Of a stretch of 64,000 nt of DNA, positions 17,055 to 26,600 are shown piece by piece (positions within the stretch are counted from its first letter, which is position 1; each line of letters opens with the position of its first letter). The position numbers and the translations under genes are program-made. The DNA is from Saprospiraceae bacterium. GTDB taxonomy: Bacteria > Bacteroidota > Bacteroidia > Chitinophagales > Saprospiraceae. The stretch spans positions 1 to 64,000 of the forward strand of contig JADKAE010000015.1 in assembly GCA_016715405.1 (NCBI GenBank), given 5' to 3'. Under the pieces are notes generated by a model. The model did not search any database, was not told the origin of the DNA, and worked only from the letters and a program-made list of their open reading frames with translations.

Positions 17055-20000
17055 TCAATCTGTTATCAACATACGTTTCGTTGCGCGATAGTTTCCGGCT
17101 TCGAGCGTATAAGACAATACGCCCGTAGGAAGATTTTCGCGATTCACCTTAACCTGGTGATAACCGGCCTCATAATAACCATTGATGAGTTGCAGCAATT
17201 TGCCGCTTGCATCGTGGATAAAGAGGGTAGCTTGTGTGGCCTCCGGCAATTCAAAGCCGATCACCGTTTCGTCGTTGAAGGGGTTGGGCTGGTTTTGGTA
17301 CAACTTATAGGGTTGTGCGGTTGCAGCCGTTGCCTTATCGGAGAATACGAGTGATACTTCGCGGGTTTCCCCGTTGATACCGTAGGCTTCTTCTTTTGTA
17401 TAGCCGGAGCCGATGCCGAGGATGTCGCTGAGTCGGGTATTCGACCTGGCGCGCAAAATCAGGGTAAATACGGCGTCTTCGGAAGCCCTGACATTATCAT
17501 CGTGCCAGTTCCAGCTTGTCGTAATCATACCATCGTTCACAAAATTCCAGCCGAAGTGTTCGGCTTTAGCCAATCCGTAGTCGATACCCACTACTTCTAC
17601 CGCTTGCGGATCGAAGTGGAGCGTATACTGGTAGCCCAGGATTTCTGCCAGTTGGCGCGAAGTAAACGCCACCTGGTATTCCTGGCCGGCCACCAGTTGC
17701 TGATCTTCCACATTAAAGATCAGGCCGCCCTGGCGGGTATCTATAGCGCCCGGATCGTTGAGGTTGGGCACTACGGTATTATTCACGTCGCCGATCTTGA
17801 TGCCCGTAAAGTCGAGGCCTTGCAGACAACCGCTGAGGTTGTCGAGGCTAATTGACTCGGGGAAGGCTTCGAACCACGGGTTCGTGCTTACAGGGAATTG
17901 GTAGCTTCTGTCGACGAACCTCCAGCTTGTATTGTTGGTATAAGCCGGAATATCGCCGAGTATGAGGTCACGCACTTCCTGTACGTCGGCCATAGTGATC
18001 GTTTGTGAATTATCGGCGTCGGCGGCGATGCGGTGTTGCGGAGTTGCAATTAACTGCAGGCCTTGTACGTGGCGGCGAATAATGATCACGTCTTGCGTAG
18101 TGACGCCATTGCTATGGTCGTCGTCTTTAAGCGGCGTAATCGTATAATCGTGACCAAGTAGTACGTCATCGAAGCCATATTGGCCGTTTTCATTCGTCAG
18201 TGTCGACTCGGTGAGTACTGAGCTGCTCAGCGTCATTTGCGCGTTTTCAATAGGCTTATTGAATACGGTCATTGCGATGCCTTCGAGTTCAGCCAGTTGT
18301 TCACAATCGTCACACAAGTTGTCGGGATCCTGTACGAATACCAGGGCTTCGCAGAACTTGTAGTTGGGTCCGCCTACCGAGCCGTCGGGTTGTATGGAAT
18401 AAGGATTGTTTGCACTATCCCAAACGTACACTTCGACAGTAAGGCTGTAGCGGTCGTCGCAAGTCAGCACGAGGCTGGTCTGGTTGATATCCGGCGTTTC
18501 GCCGACGCGATTCACGGAGAATCGGAGCGGCAGCGAGCATTCGGGTACATTGCATTCGGCCAGGTCGCTGGCGAAGATCGTCACGGCGGCTTCGTCGATA
18601 TCGCCATCGCCGTCGGCATCCGTATTGGGTGCTACAGGGGCGAGGTTGACGATAAGCCCGCTGAAGCAAATCGGGTCTGCGACGTAGCAGTCGACCACTT
18701 CAAACGGCATCGTAGCCGAAGTTTCGTTGCCGCAAGCGTCTTCTACCGTCACCACAAAGGCGTGATTACCTATCGGGAATTCGCCGATGACAGTGAAGTG
18801 CGGATATTCGCCGTGCAGCACTTGTGCGTTGTTGAGCACCGCGTCGATATCGCCGTCGGCATCGGCGTCCAGGCGGACGGTGATGACCAGGCTATCGGGC
18901 GAGCAGTGTTCGATCACGTGGAACGGATACGTTACCAGTCCTTCGCATTCGATGCTATCGGTGCAGAATGGCAGTGGCGTTTCGAAGTTGATAGCGGGCG
19001 CCAGCGTATCGTGGACGGTGATGATCTGCGTGTACTTCCAGTAACCCGTGCTTGGGCTCAATTGCCAGTAGCCGTTGGGGTTGGTAGTTCCATCGCAGCT
19101 CGTGCCTTTCGTTCCGGCTGCCGGTAAGAGGTTGCCCTCGAGGCTATCGCGGTCGATATAAGCGGCGTTCGCTCTTCTCAGCACCCACACGTGTTCTTCA
19201 CCCTGCAAGGCGTCGCAATCTTCGTTGCGATCAACTACCACTGCCGGGGCGATACCGTTCCATTCGCACCAGTTAATCACATGGTAGGTGCGCTGGACGC
19301 GGTAGCATTCGTCATTGATGGCGGGCAAATACACGTCTTCGTTCGTTACCGTTATCGAATCGCAACCCAGGCGATAGAGGGCAACCGTATCGGCGTTATT
19401 TGCGCAGTCGGTTTCCGTATCTTTCGGGAAGCGGATTTCGTAGTTGAGGCTGCTGGTAATAGTCACCAACTGGTCGAAGACCGTGTTGGAGATATTGCCT
19501 ACCGCGTCGATGGCTACGAAGCGGCGAACGATGGTACCGTAGTTACCGCAGTCGTTGAGGTTCACTACAGGAGCCAGTTCGATTGCTTCAGCCGAGCAGT
19601 TATCCACCACGTGCGGTACGCCGAAGAGCTGTTGCAGTTGCAGCGTATCGTAGGGGTTGAAATTGAACGGCAGTACTTCGCAGCTCACGGTAGAATCGGG
19701 CAGGCCGGTGCAGTATGGTAGCGTTTTGTCTTCTACCAGTATATTCGACCAGCAGCTATTCACGTTGCCGTGGATATCGGTAACTCGCAATTCAACCATA
19801 ACATATTGACCGGCGTCACAGCAGGTGAAGTCGACATACGAGCCCCAAGCCGACCACGTGGGTACGAGCAGTGAGTCGCATGTTTCCGGATCGCGAACGT
19901 AGTAGCGGCGCAACTCGATACTTTCGATACCGCAGTTGTCGTAGCTCAGGTTGTTGATATGCTGCGTATACAGGCGTGCCAGTCCGCCACCGCCGAGCGA

Positions 20001-23000
20001 CACATTGAGGCCGTCGTGGCAGATAGCCACGGGTTCTTCGAGGTCGGCTACGCGGAAGATGCAGTCTTTCACTGTTGTATTGCCACAGTCGTCGGTCACG
20101 ATATAGCGGAAGAAGTAGTCGCCGATAGCCAAGCCGGGTATCACACGCGGGTCATTAGGATTGATCACGTGCAGCACCGTTGTGCCGTTAAAGGCTACTA
20201 TCTGAGTAACTACCGTCCAGTTATTCGAGCAAACATCGGTGACAACCGGCCAGGGTACGTCTACTGTGCCCGTGCATTCGAACGGATCGGAGTGGAACAG
20301 CATAATATCTTGTTCCAATATCGGGCAGTAGTGGGTCGTAAGCGGGCATTCTACCACTGGGCCGGTCGTATCTAACACTTCGATTACCTGTAGCAGCGTA
20401 GTATCGCTGTTGTTGGGATCGCAGGCGTTGGTGATCGTCCAGTTGCGGTAGATGGTATACGTACCACTGCACACACTCACTACCGAGTCAGCATAAGTAG
20501 CGGTCAGGTTACAATAGTCAGGATCCAGCGGATAGAGGCCGAAGGCAGTTTGCACTGCCGGGTAGCCGGTCACTGCGGGATGCGGATGGCCGTCGGCGTC
20601 TTCCTGGAAGGCGTCGGTGCAACCGAAGGTCGCGTCAGCTGGGGGCACTACATCGTTGAAGATAGCCCTGCGGATAATGATCTCCTGCTGGCAGGTAAGC
20701 ACTTGACCGAGAATCGTAGTAGCTGTAAACGTTCTGCGGATAATTATCTCGTCGCAGGAGCTATTTTCGATGAGTTCGTCAGAGAACGAAATCTCATCGA
20801 TACCACAGCCGTTTACGATTTCGGGTTGGCCGGTAAGTGCCAGGCTAGCCGGGTTGTTGAAGATCGAGTCCACATCCGTACAGATCAGGTCAACCAATTC
20901 ACCATCGGCATTGATGATACGTTCTACATCATCCGGGCAGTTGAGTTCCGGCAGCGGCGGGTCAGCCGATACGGTGGTCGTACAATTGTTATTGCCCTGA
21001 TCGGTAATTGTAATCGTCACGGTGCCAATCGGGAACGGACCGAAGGTAACGGGTTGGCCGTAGGCGCCTGTTGTACCGTTGCTGGCTATCCACCCTAGTG
21101 GGGAAGTAAACGAGCCGGTTACGGTAACTTCAAAAGTAAAGGTATCATCGGTGGCGTCTAGTGGCGTGGCGTTATCGTCGCAAATTTCGCTGAAAGTCGT
21201 AGCGTTGATCTGGCAGTCGCCTGTCGAACAGGGTGCAGGCGCCATTTCGCTTATCGATACGCCACATTCGTCGTTCATCATATCGTGGAACTCGAAGGTT
21301 GCATCGCCGTCGCTGATATTGTAGGGGCCGAATACGACTTCATCGCCGTAAGAGCCGGTATACAATTCACCGAGTTGGTCGAAGGCGTGCCATGCCGGGC
21401 TACCGAAGGCGCCGTTTACGCTAACGAGCACGGTATAGGTATCGTCGGCAGGATTGTCGTCGGTGCCGTTGTCGTTGCAAACCACTTCCAATACTTCGGG
21501 TTGTACCACACAATCGGTAGCTGAACATGGCTCTGGCGCGTTGACATACACGGCCATCATACAGTTATCGTTCAATACATCGAACACCACAAAGTTGATA
21601 TCGCCGTCGCTGATATCGTAGGGGCCGAAGGTCACCATCGTATTATACTGGCCGTTGACACCGATAGTAGAAGTCCAGCCGTAGCCGGCGTTTCCGCCTT
21701 GAACCATGAGTTGGAAGGTGAAGGTATCGTCGCTGGAGTCATCGGGCGTCCCGTTGTCATTGCAAACGATATTATCAACCAAGGCCTGTACAGTACAGTT
21801 GTCGGTACAATTTGTGGGCGCCGTAAGCGATATCGTCGTTTGGCAGGATGCATCGTTTGCCGCCTGTATGGCGATATTGATCTGCTGGCCGTTTGCCGGG
21901 TAGTTTTGGAATACTACCGGTTGGCCGAATGTACCGCTCACGCTGCCGTCGGCAGTTGTCCATGTCGTACCTGCGTTGGCGCCGGTCACTACCACCGTAA
22001 AGTTGAATGTACCGTTGGTATTGCAGTCCACGTCAGTCACTTGAGCCGTAAGGCTGCAAGTAGCATTAGAGCAGGGTTGTGGTGCCTGTATTGTGAGCGT
22101 AGCGTTGCAGTTGGCATTCACCCAGTCAACAAACGTCAACGTCGTATTGCCATTCGCAATATTGTAGGGGCCGAAGCTGGCTGTTACGCCATAGAATCCT
22201 GTGCCTGCGGGTGTTCCGTTGGGCAGCAGGGCTACCCAGCCGAGGCTACCATTCTGGCCGGTTACAAGTACCGTGAAAGTATACTTATCGTCATCGTCAT
22301 TGTCGGGCGTACCGTTATCATTGCAAAGTACGCTGATCAATTGCGGTTCGATAGTACATTCCGGTTCCGAGCAAGGCGGCGGAGAAGACACGTAGATTGC
22401 TGCGATACAGTAGCTGTTAGCGTCGCCTACTACCGTAAAGGTAATATCCTGACCTGTCAGATACGGACCGAATGTTTGCGGTACGCCAAAGATACCCGTT
22501 GCGCCGTTGCTTGCCGTCCAGGTGCCGGTTTGGCCGGTGAGGAGGAGGCTAAACGTGTAGGTATCGTCGTCGTCATTATTCGGTGTGCCGTTATCGTTAC
22601 AAATCACATTGGTAATCGATACGTTGATCGAGCAATCATCATCGCAGTCAGAAGGAGCGCTAACGGTCAGCGTCGTGCTGCAAGTCGGGTCGGCATTATC
22701 GCGAACCACGATGGTCAGCGTTTGGCCGTTCGACGGCAATTCGATAGAAGTAGCTGTCGAGCCGTAGGCGCCGGAGGCCACAGCGGTATTGTTGAGGTAA
22801 GCCGTCCAACCGGCATTGCTATTGCTATTGGTGGCAGTCAAGGAGAACGTAAAGGTCGTTTCCCCTGCGCAGCTCACGTCTACCAAATCTACCTCGATAT
22901 CGCAAGCCGGTATCGTATGGATACCTGCATCCCATGTGAGGTCGGTTTCACCCGGATCGAGGTCGATACAGGTTGTGCTGCCTGTGGTGGGATTGGCGTC

Positions 23001-23657
23001 GGAATCGACGGCATCGTTATTGCCTGCGTTGGGCGTCACAAACTGGAAGCCTGCGGGCAGGTTGGAGAACGTCACGATATAATCCACATTGGGATCAAGG
23101 CCTGTGAAGAGGTATTCACCGTCGGCGTTGGTCGTTTGTTGAGCCACAAACGCTCCAGCGCAAGTAGTGAGGGTTACCGTCACACCGGCCACACCGGGTT
23201 CGTTACCATCCTGGATACCGTTGCTGTTGCTATCGTGCCATACGAAGTCGCCGAGTGCAGCTGTTGGCGGTGTATCGGAGCACGGTTCTGGAGGTGTCAG
23301 CGTAAATTCTACCGTACAGCCTGCATTACCGCGGTCGCGTACACGGATATCCACTGGGCCGCCGCTAATAGGATACGGGCCGAAAGTAGTGGGTTGGCCG
23401 TATTGTCCCTGGAGTCCGAAGGTACCATTGGGGAATACCTGGCGCCAGCCGAGCGGGCTAAAGTTGTGAATACCTACCACTGTCACTTGCACCGTAAACG
23501 TATCGTCGCTAGGATCTAGGCGCAGGTATAAATATAGAGGCTTCGCAATCTGGGTCAAGGGCGTCATGCACGGTAATCGTTTTGTTGCCGCCGCTGATCG
23601 GATAAGGTCCGAAAGCATGAATACCGTATGGAGTTGGCGTAGTAAAGCCAGGTTCAT
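17055..23657 (-). CDS. In-frame segment: CNDNGTP repeats, SdrD_B unit, HYR-like region, dockerin, cohesin, T9SS sorting domain
   Basis: C-terminal segment of the giant protein (2,200 codons as an open frame; the first ~45 are out-of-frame read-through, real sequence starting near DPSDDTFTVQ at about 23520). It holds one SdrD_B unit (LGDFVWHDSNSNGIQDGNEP, about 23260), seven Cys repeats with CNDNGTP, a large region with HYR-like pieces (DTTGPVVECP; GDYFFRYIVTDDCGNTT), an in-frame carboxypeptidase-regulatory-like unit, the dockerin-like pair (SNGVTTQDVIIIRRHVQGL ... ADNSQTITMADVQEVRDLI, about 18140-17960), a cohesin-like beta-sandwich (about 17730-17400) and the type A sorting domain (NQPNPFNDETVIGF to MLITD, 17297-17058). 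This part is co-linear with the end of the neighbouring gene at 57248. Confidence 0.9.
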   Translation of the reverse strand: MNLALLRQLHTVFMLSDLIRSAAATKRLPCMTPLTQIAKPLYLYLRLDPSDDTFTVQVTVVGIHNFSPLGWRQVFPNGTFGLQGQYGQPTTFGPYPISGGPVDIRVRDRGNAGCTVEFTLTPPEPCSDTPPTAALGDFVWHDSNSNGIQDGNEPGVAGVTVTLTTCAGAFVAQQTTNADGEYLFTGLDPNVDYIVTFSNLPAGFQFVTPNAGNNDAVDSDANPTTGSTTCIDLDPGETDLTWDAGIHTIPACDIEVDLVDVSCAGETTFTFSLTATNSNSNAGWTAYLNNTAVASGAYGSTATSIELPSNGQTLTIVVRDNADPTCSTTLTVSAPSDCDDDCSINVSITNVICNDNGTPNNDDDDTYTFSLLLTGQTGTWTASNGATGIFGVPQTFGPYLTGQDITFTVVGDANSYCIAAIYVSSPPPCSEPECTIEPQLISVLCNDNGTPDNDDDDKYTFTVLVTGQNGSLGWVALLPNGTPAGTGFYGVTASFGPYNIANGNTTLTFVDWVNANCNATLTIQAPQPCSNATCSLTAQVTDVDCNTNGTFNFTVVVTGANAGTTWTTADGSVSGTFGQPVVFQNYPANGQQINIAIQAANDASCQTTISLTAPTNCTDNCTVQALVDNIVCNDNGTPDDSSDDTFTFQLMVQGGNAGYGWTSTIGVNGQYNTMVTFGPYDISDGDINFVVFDVLNDNCMMAVYVNAPEPCSATDCVVQPEVLEVVCNDNGTDDNPADDTYTVLVSVNGAFGSPAWHAFDQLGELYTGSYGDEVVFGPYNISDGDATFEFHDMMNDECGVSISEMAPAPCSTGDCQINATTFSEICDDNATPLDATDDTFTFEVTVTGSFTSPLGWIASNGTTGAYGQPVTFGPFPIGTVTITITDQGNNNCTTTVSADPPLPELNCPDDVERIINADGELVDLICTDVDSIFNNPASLALTGQPEIVNGCGIDEISFSDELIENSSCDEIIIRRTFTATTILGQVLTCQQEIIIRRAIFNDVVPPADATFGCTDAFQEDADGHPHPAVTGYPAVQTAFGLYPLDPDYCNLTATYADSVVSVCSGTYTIYRNWTITNACDPNNSDTTLLQVIEVLDTTGPVVECPLTTHYCPILEQDIMLFHSDPFECTGTVDVPWPVVTDVCSNNWTVVTQIVAFNGTTVLHVINPNDPRVIPGLAIGDYFFRYIVTDDCGNTTVKDCIFRVADLEEPVAICHDGLNVSLGGGGLARLYTQHINNLSYDNCGIESIELRRYYVRDPETCDSLLVPTWSAWGSYVDFTCCDAGQYVMVELRVTDIHGNVNSCWSNILVEDKTLPYCTGLPDSTVSCEVLPFNFNPYDTLQLQQLFGVPHVVDNCSAEAIELAPVVNLNDCGNYGTIVRRFVAIDAVGNISNTVFDQLVTITSSLNYEIRFPKDTETDCANNADTVALYRLGCDSITVTNEDVYLPAINDECYRVQRTYHVINWCEWNGIAPAVVVDRNEDCDALQGEEHVWVLRRANAAYIDRDSLEGNLLPAAGTKGTSCDGTTNPNGYWQLSPSTGYWKYTQIITVHDTLAPAINFETPLPFCTDSIECEGLVTYPFHVIEHCSPDSLVITVRLDADADGDIDAVLNNAQVLHGEYPHFTVIGEFPIGNHAFVVTVEDACGNETSATMPFEVVDCYVADPICFSGLIVNLAPVAPNTDADGDGDIDEAAVTIFASDLAECNVPECSLPLRFSVNRVGETPDINQTSLVLTCDDRYSLTVEVYVWDSANNPYSIQPDGSVGGPNYKFCEALVFVQDPDNLCDDCEQLAELEGIAMTVFNKPIENAQMTLSSSVLTESTLTNENGQYGFDDVLLGHDYTITPLKDDDHSNGVTTQDVIIIRRHVQGLQLIATPQHRIAADADNSQTITMADVQEVRDLILGDIPAYTNNTSWRFVDRSYQFPVSTNPWFEAFPESISLDNLSGCLQGLDFTGIKIGDVNNTVVPNLNDPGAIDTRQGGLIFNVEDQQLVAGQEYQVAFTSRQLAEILGYQYTLHFDPQAVEVVGIDYGLAKAEHFGWNFVNDGMITTSWNWHDDNVRASEDAVFTLILRARSNTRLSDILGIGSGYTKEEAYGINGETREVSLVFSDKATAATAQPYKLYQNQPNPFNDETVIGFELPEATQATLFIHDASGKLLQLINGYYEAGYHQVKVNRENLPTGVLSYTLEAGNYRATKRMLITD

Positions 23658-26600
23658 TAGATATCCATGCGCCGCTGGTATTAAAGCCGCTAATATTCAG
23701 GATCACGAAGAATACATCATCTGTCGGATCGTAAGGCGTATTGTTGTTGTAGCAAGCAATTCCTCCGGGTTCGTGCAATATAGTAGTGATAAGGCACTGG
23801 TCGGAGCAGTTGGCTGGTGGGTTCACGGTTAGCGGAGCGAAACAATTATCGTTATCGTCATCGGTGAACATCATCGCCACAGGGCCTCTGCTGATTGGGA
23901 ACGGGCCGAACTGATAGGGGCCGTAGGGTTGGCCGGATACCACTGTTTGACCTCCAATTGTAGCGCTCCAGGTGTTGCCTGTATTGGTACCGCTCACATT
24001 TACCGTAAAGTAGAAAATATCGTCGTTCGGATTGCCTGGAGTGCCGTTATCGTTGCAGACGGGTCCGGAAGTCACAATCGGCGTAATCCGGCAGAAGTCG
24101 GAGCAAGTTGTCGGCGGGTTCACCAACAGGGCATTGAAGCGTTGTCGGTTCGCCGTTATCCGTTACCACGATCATCACTGGTTGGCCGTTGCCAATGAGC
24201 AGCGGTCCTACGTCGAGGGTAGCAGGATAGAGTGCCTGTACCGACGATTGTGCCACCCACCGTTGCCGTCCAGCCGGCGCCGGCATTAGCGCCGCTGATA
24301 TTCACCGTAAAGGTGAAGGTATCGTCGTTTGGATTAAACGGTGTGTTGTTGTTATTACACAACGGCTGTCCGATTTGAGTAACCGTAATAACGCACTGGT
24401 CGGAGCAAGTTGCCGGCGGCGTGACGTTAAGCACTTCACTACAAACCGGTGCAAGGTTATCCGCAAACGTTATTGATACCGGACCATTGGCGATAGCGTA
24501 CGGTCCGAATACTACTGGAACGTTGTATGCACCGGAAGCACCATTGCTGGCCGTCCAACCACTGCTATTATTCATCCCACTCACAACAACCGTAAAGGTA
24601 AACGTATCGTCGTTCGGGTTGCCTGGTGTGCCGTTGTTGTTGCACACAGGATCGCCCTGCAGGGTTACATCGATATTACATTCATCGGAGCAGGTATTAG
24701 GCGGCAGCACAGCGAAAGTTTCGAAACAGTCGTTGTCTTCGTTGTCCTCTACGAGAACCGTCACATTGCCTGCGCTGATCGGGAATGGGCCGAGTTGTTC
24801 GGTACGGTTGTAGTTAAGGCCATCTATCACGAGCACCCCATTGGCGTATGCCGACCAGGTAGAGCCATTCGGGTTATCTACCGTAATATCGAACGTAAAC
24901 GTATCGTCGCTTGGATCGCTGGGCGTACCGTTGTCGTTGCATTGTACATTGCTATACGTTACGACCACGTCGCAAGGTATAGAACACTCCTGCGGAGCGT
25001 TGATCTGGACGAAATCGCGGCAGCCCTGGGTTACGTTGTCTTCGATAAAGAAGTTCAGGTTGCCGTTGGCTACGAGATATGGGCCAAATACGGTTGGTAC
25101 GCCGTAAACACCGGAAGTCGAATTCGGGTCGTTGGCTTTCCAACTATTGCTTTCACCCGTGCCGGTAACCGTCACCACGAAGGTATAGGTATCGTCGGCG
25201 GCTGTAGCCGTACCGTTGTCGTTGCAAATAATATTATTCACAACAGCCGTAATATTGCATTGTATTTGAACTTCAGCGCCGTCGCCGTCGTCTTCGTCGT
25301 CTTCGTCGTCTATCACGTTGTCGTCATTATCGGTATCGACGCCGTTAGCGGGCGTAGAGTCGAGTTCGTCTTCGTTACGCGCTGTGATTTCGGCCAAGTT
25401 GAGGTGATCGCCGTCTTCGTTTACGGTAGCTGTAATGATGAGTGTAGTCGACTGGCCTGCGGCAAGCGTACCTATATCCCAAAGGCCTGTTGCCGGGTTG
25501 TAGGTACCACCTGAGTGGCTAACGTAGTTGTAGCCGCTGGGCAACTGATCAGTTACCTGTACGCCGGTAGCTGTGCTTGGGCCGTGGTTGACAACCGAAA
25601 CCGTAAAGATTACTTCTTCACCTTCAATGACAAGGAACTTATTAACTGACTTGTCCAGTTCGAGGTCAATGATAGGGTTGGGAATAACTTCGGCGCCGTC
25701 GCCGTCGTCTTCGTCGCCATTATCGTCGATCACGTTACCGTCATTGTCTGTATCGACACCGTTACCGGGTGTAGAATCGATGTCGTCCTCGTTGCAGGCC
25801 GTTACTTCGGCCAGGTTGAGGTAGTCGCCGGTAGCATTAACAGTAGCCGTGATCTGAATAGTAGCCGATGCACCTGCGGGCAAGAAGCCGATTACCCATT
25901 GTCCATTGGAGTAAAATCCGCCGGAATGGCTCACGTAGTTATAGCCGCTGGGTAATTGGTCGGTAACCTGTACGCCGGTAGCGTCGCTTGGGCCCTGGTT
26001 GGTAACTGTTACGGTAAATACCACCTGTTGGCCGACCGTAACGGAAGTAGCCGACACACTCTTTTCGAGTTCGAGATCAACTACAGCCGAAGGTGTAACC
26101 AGCTCGCCGTCGCCATCATCTTCGTCGCCGTCGTCATCGGTATAATCCATATCGCCATCGGTATCTACGCCGTTATCGGGCGTTGAATCGATATCGTCTT
26201 CGTTGGCGTTGGTCACCTCAGCGAGGTTCAGGTAGACGCCGGCTGCATTCACGCTTACCGTAATTTGTAGCGTTACGGTTTGGTTTACGCCGAGCGTACC
26301 GATATTCCATTGGCCATTAGCTGCATTATAAGCTCCGCCGGAATGGCTCACATAGGTATAGCCGCTAGGTAGTTGGTCGGTAACGATTACACCGGTAGCA
26401 ATGCTTGGCCCTTGGTTAGTTACTTCCACCGTGAAGGTGATATTTTCGCCAATTGCCGGTGTTGCGTTATTGACACTCTTTTCGAGTTCGAGGTCGATTA
26501 TCGGGTTGGGTGCAACTTCTACGCCGTCGCCGTCGTCTTCATCGCCATCGTCATCGCTCACGTCGCCGTCGTTGTCGGTATCTACCCCATTATCAGGCGT

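Noticed and set aside
21699..23519. 606-codon plus-strand open frame
   Set aside because: Antisense to a well-supported coding segment of the giant protein; composition reflects the reverse strand of the repeats.
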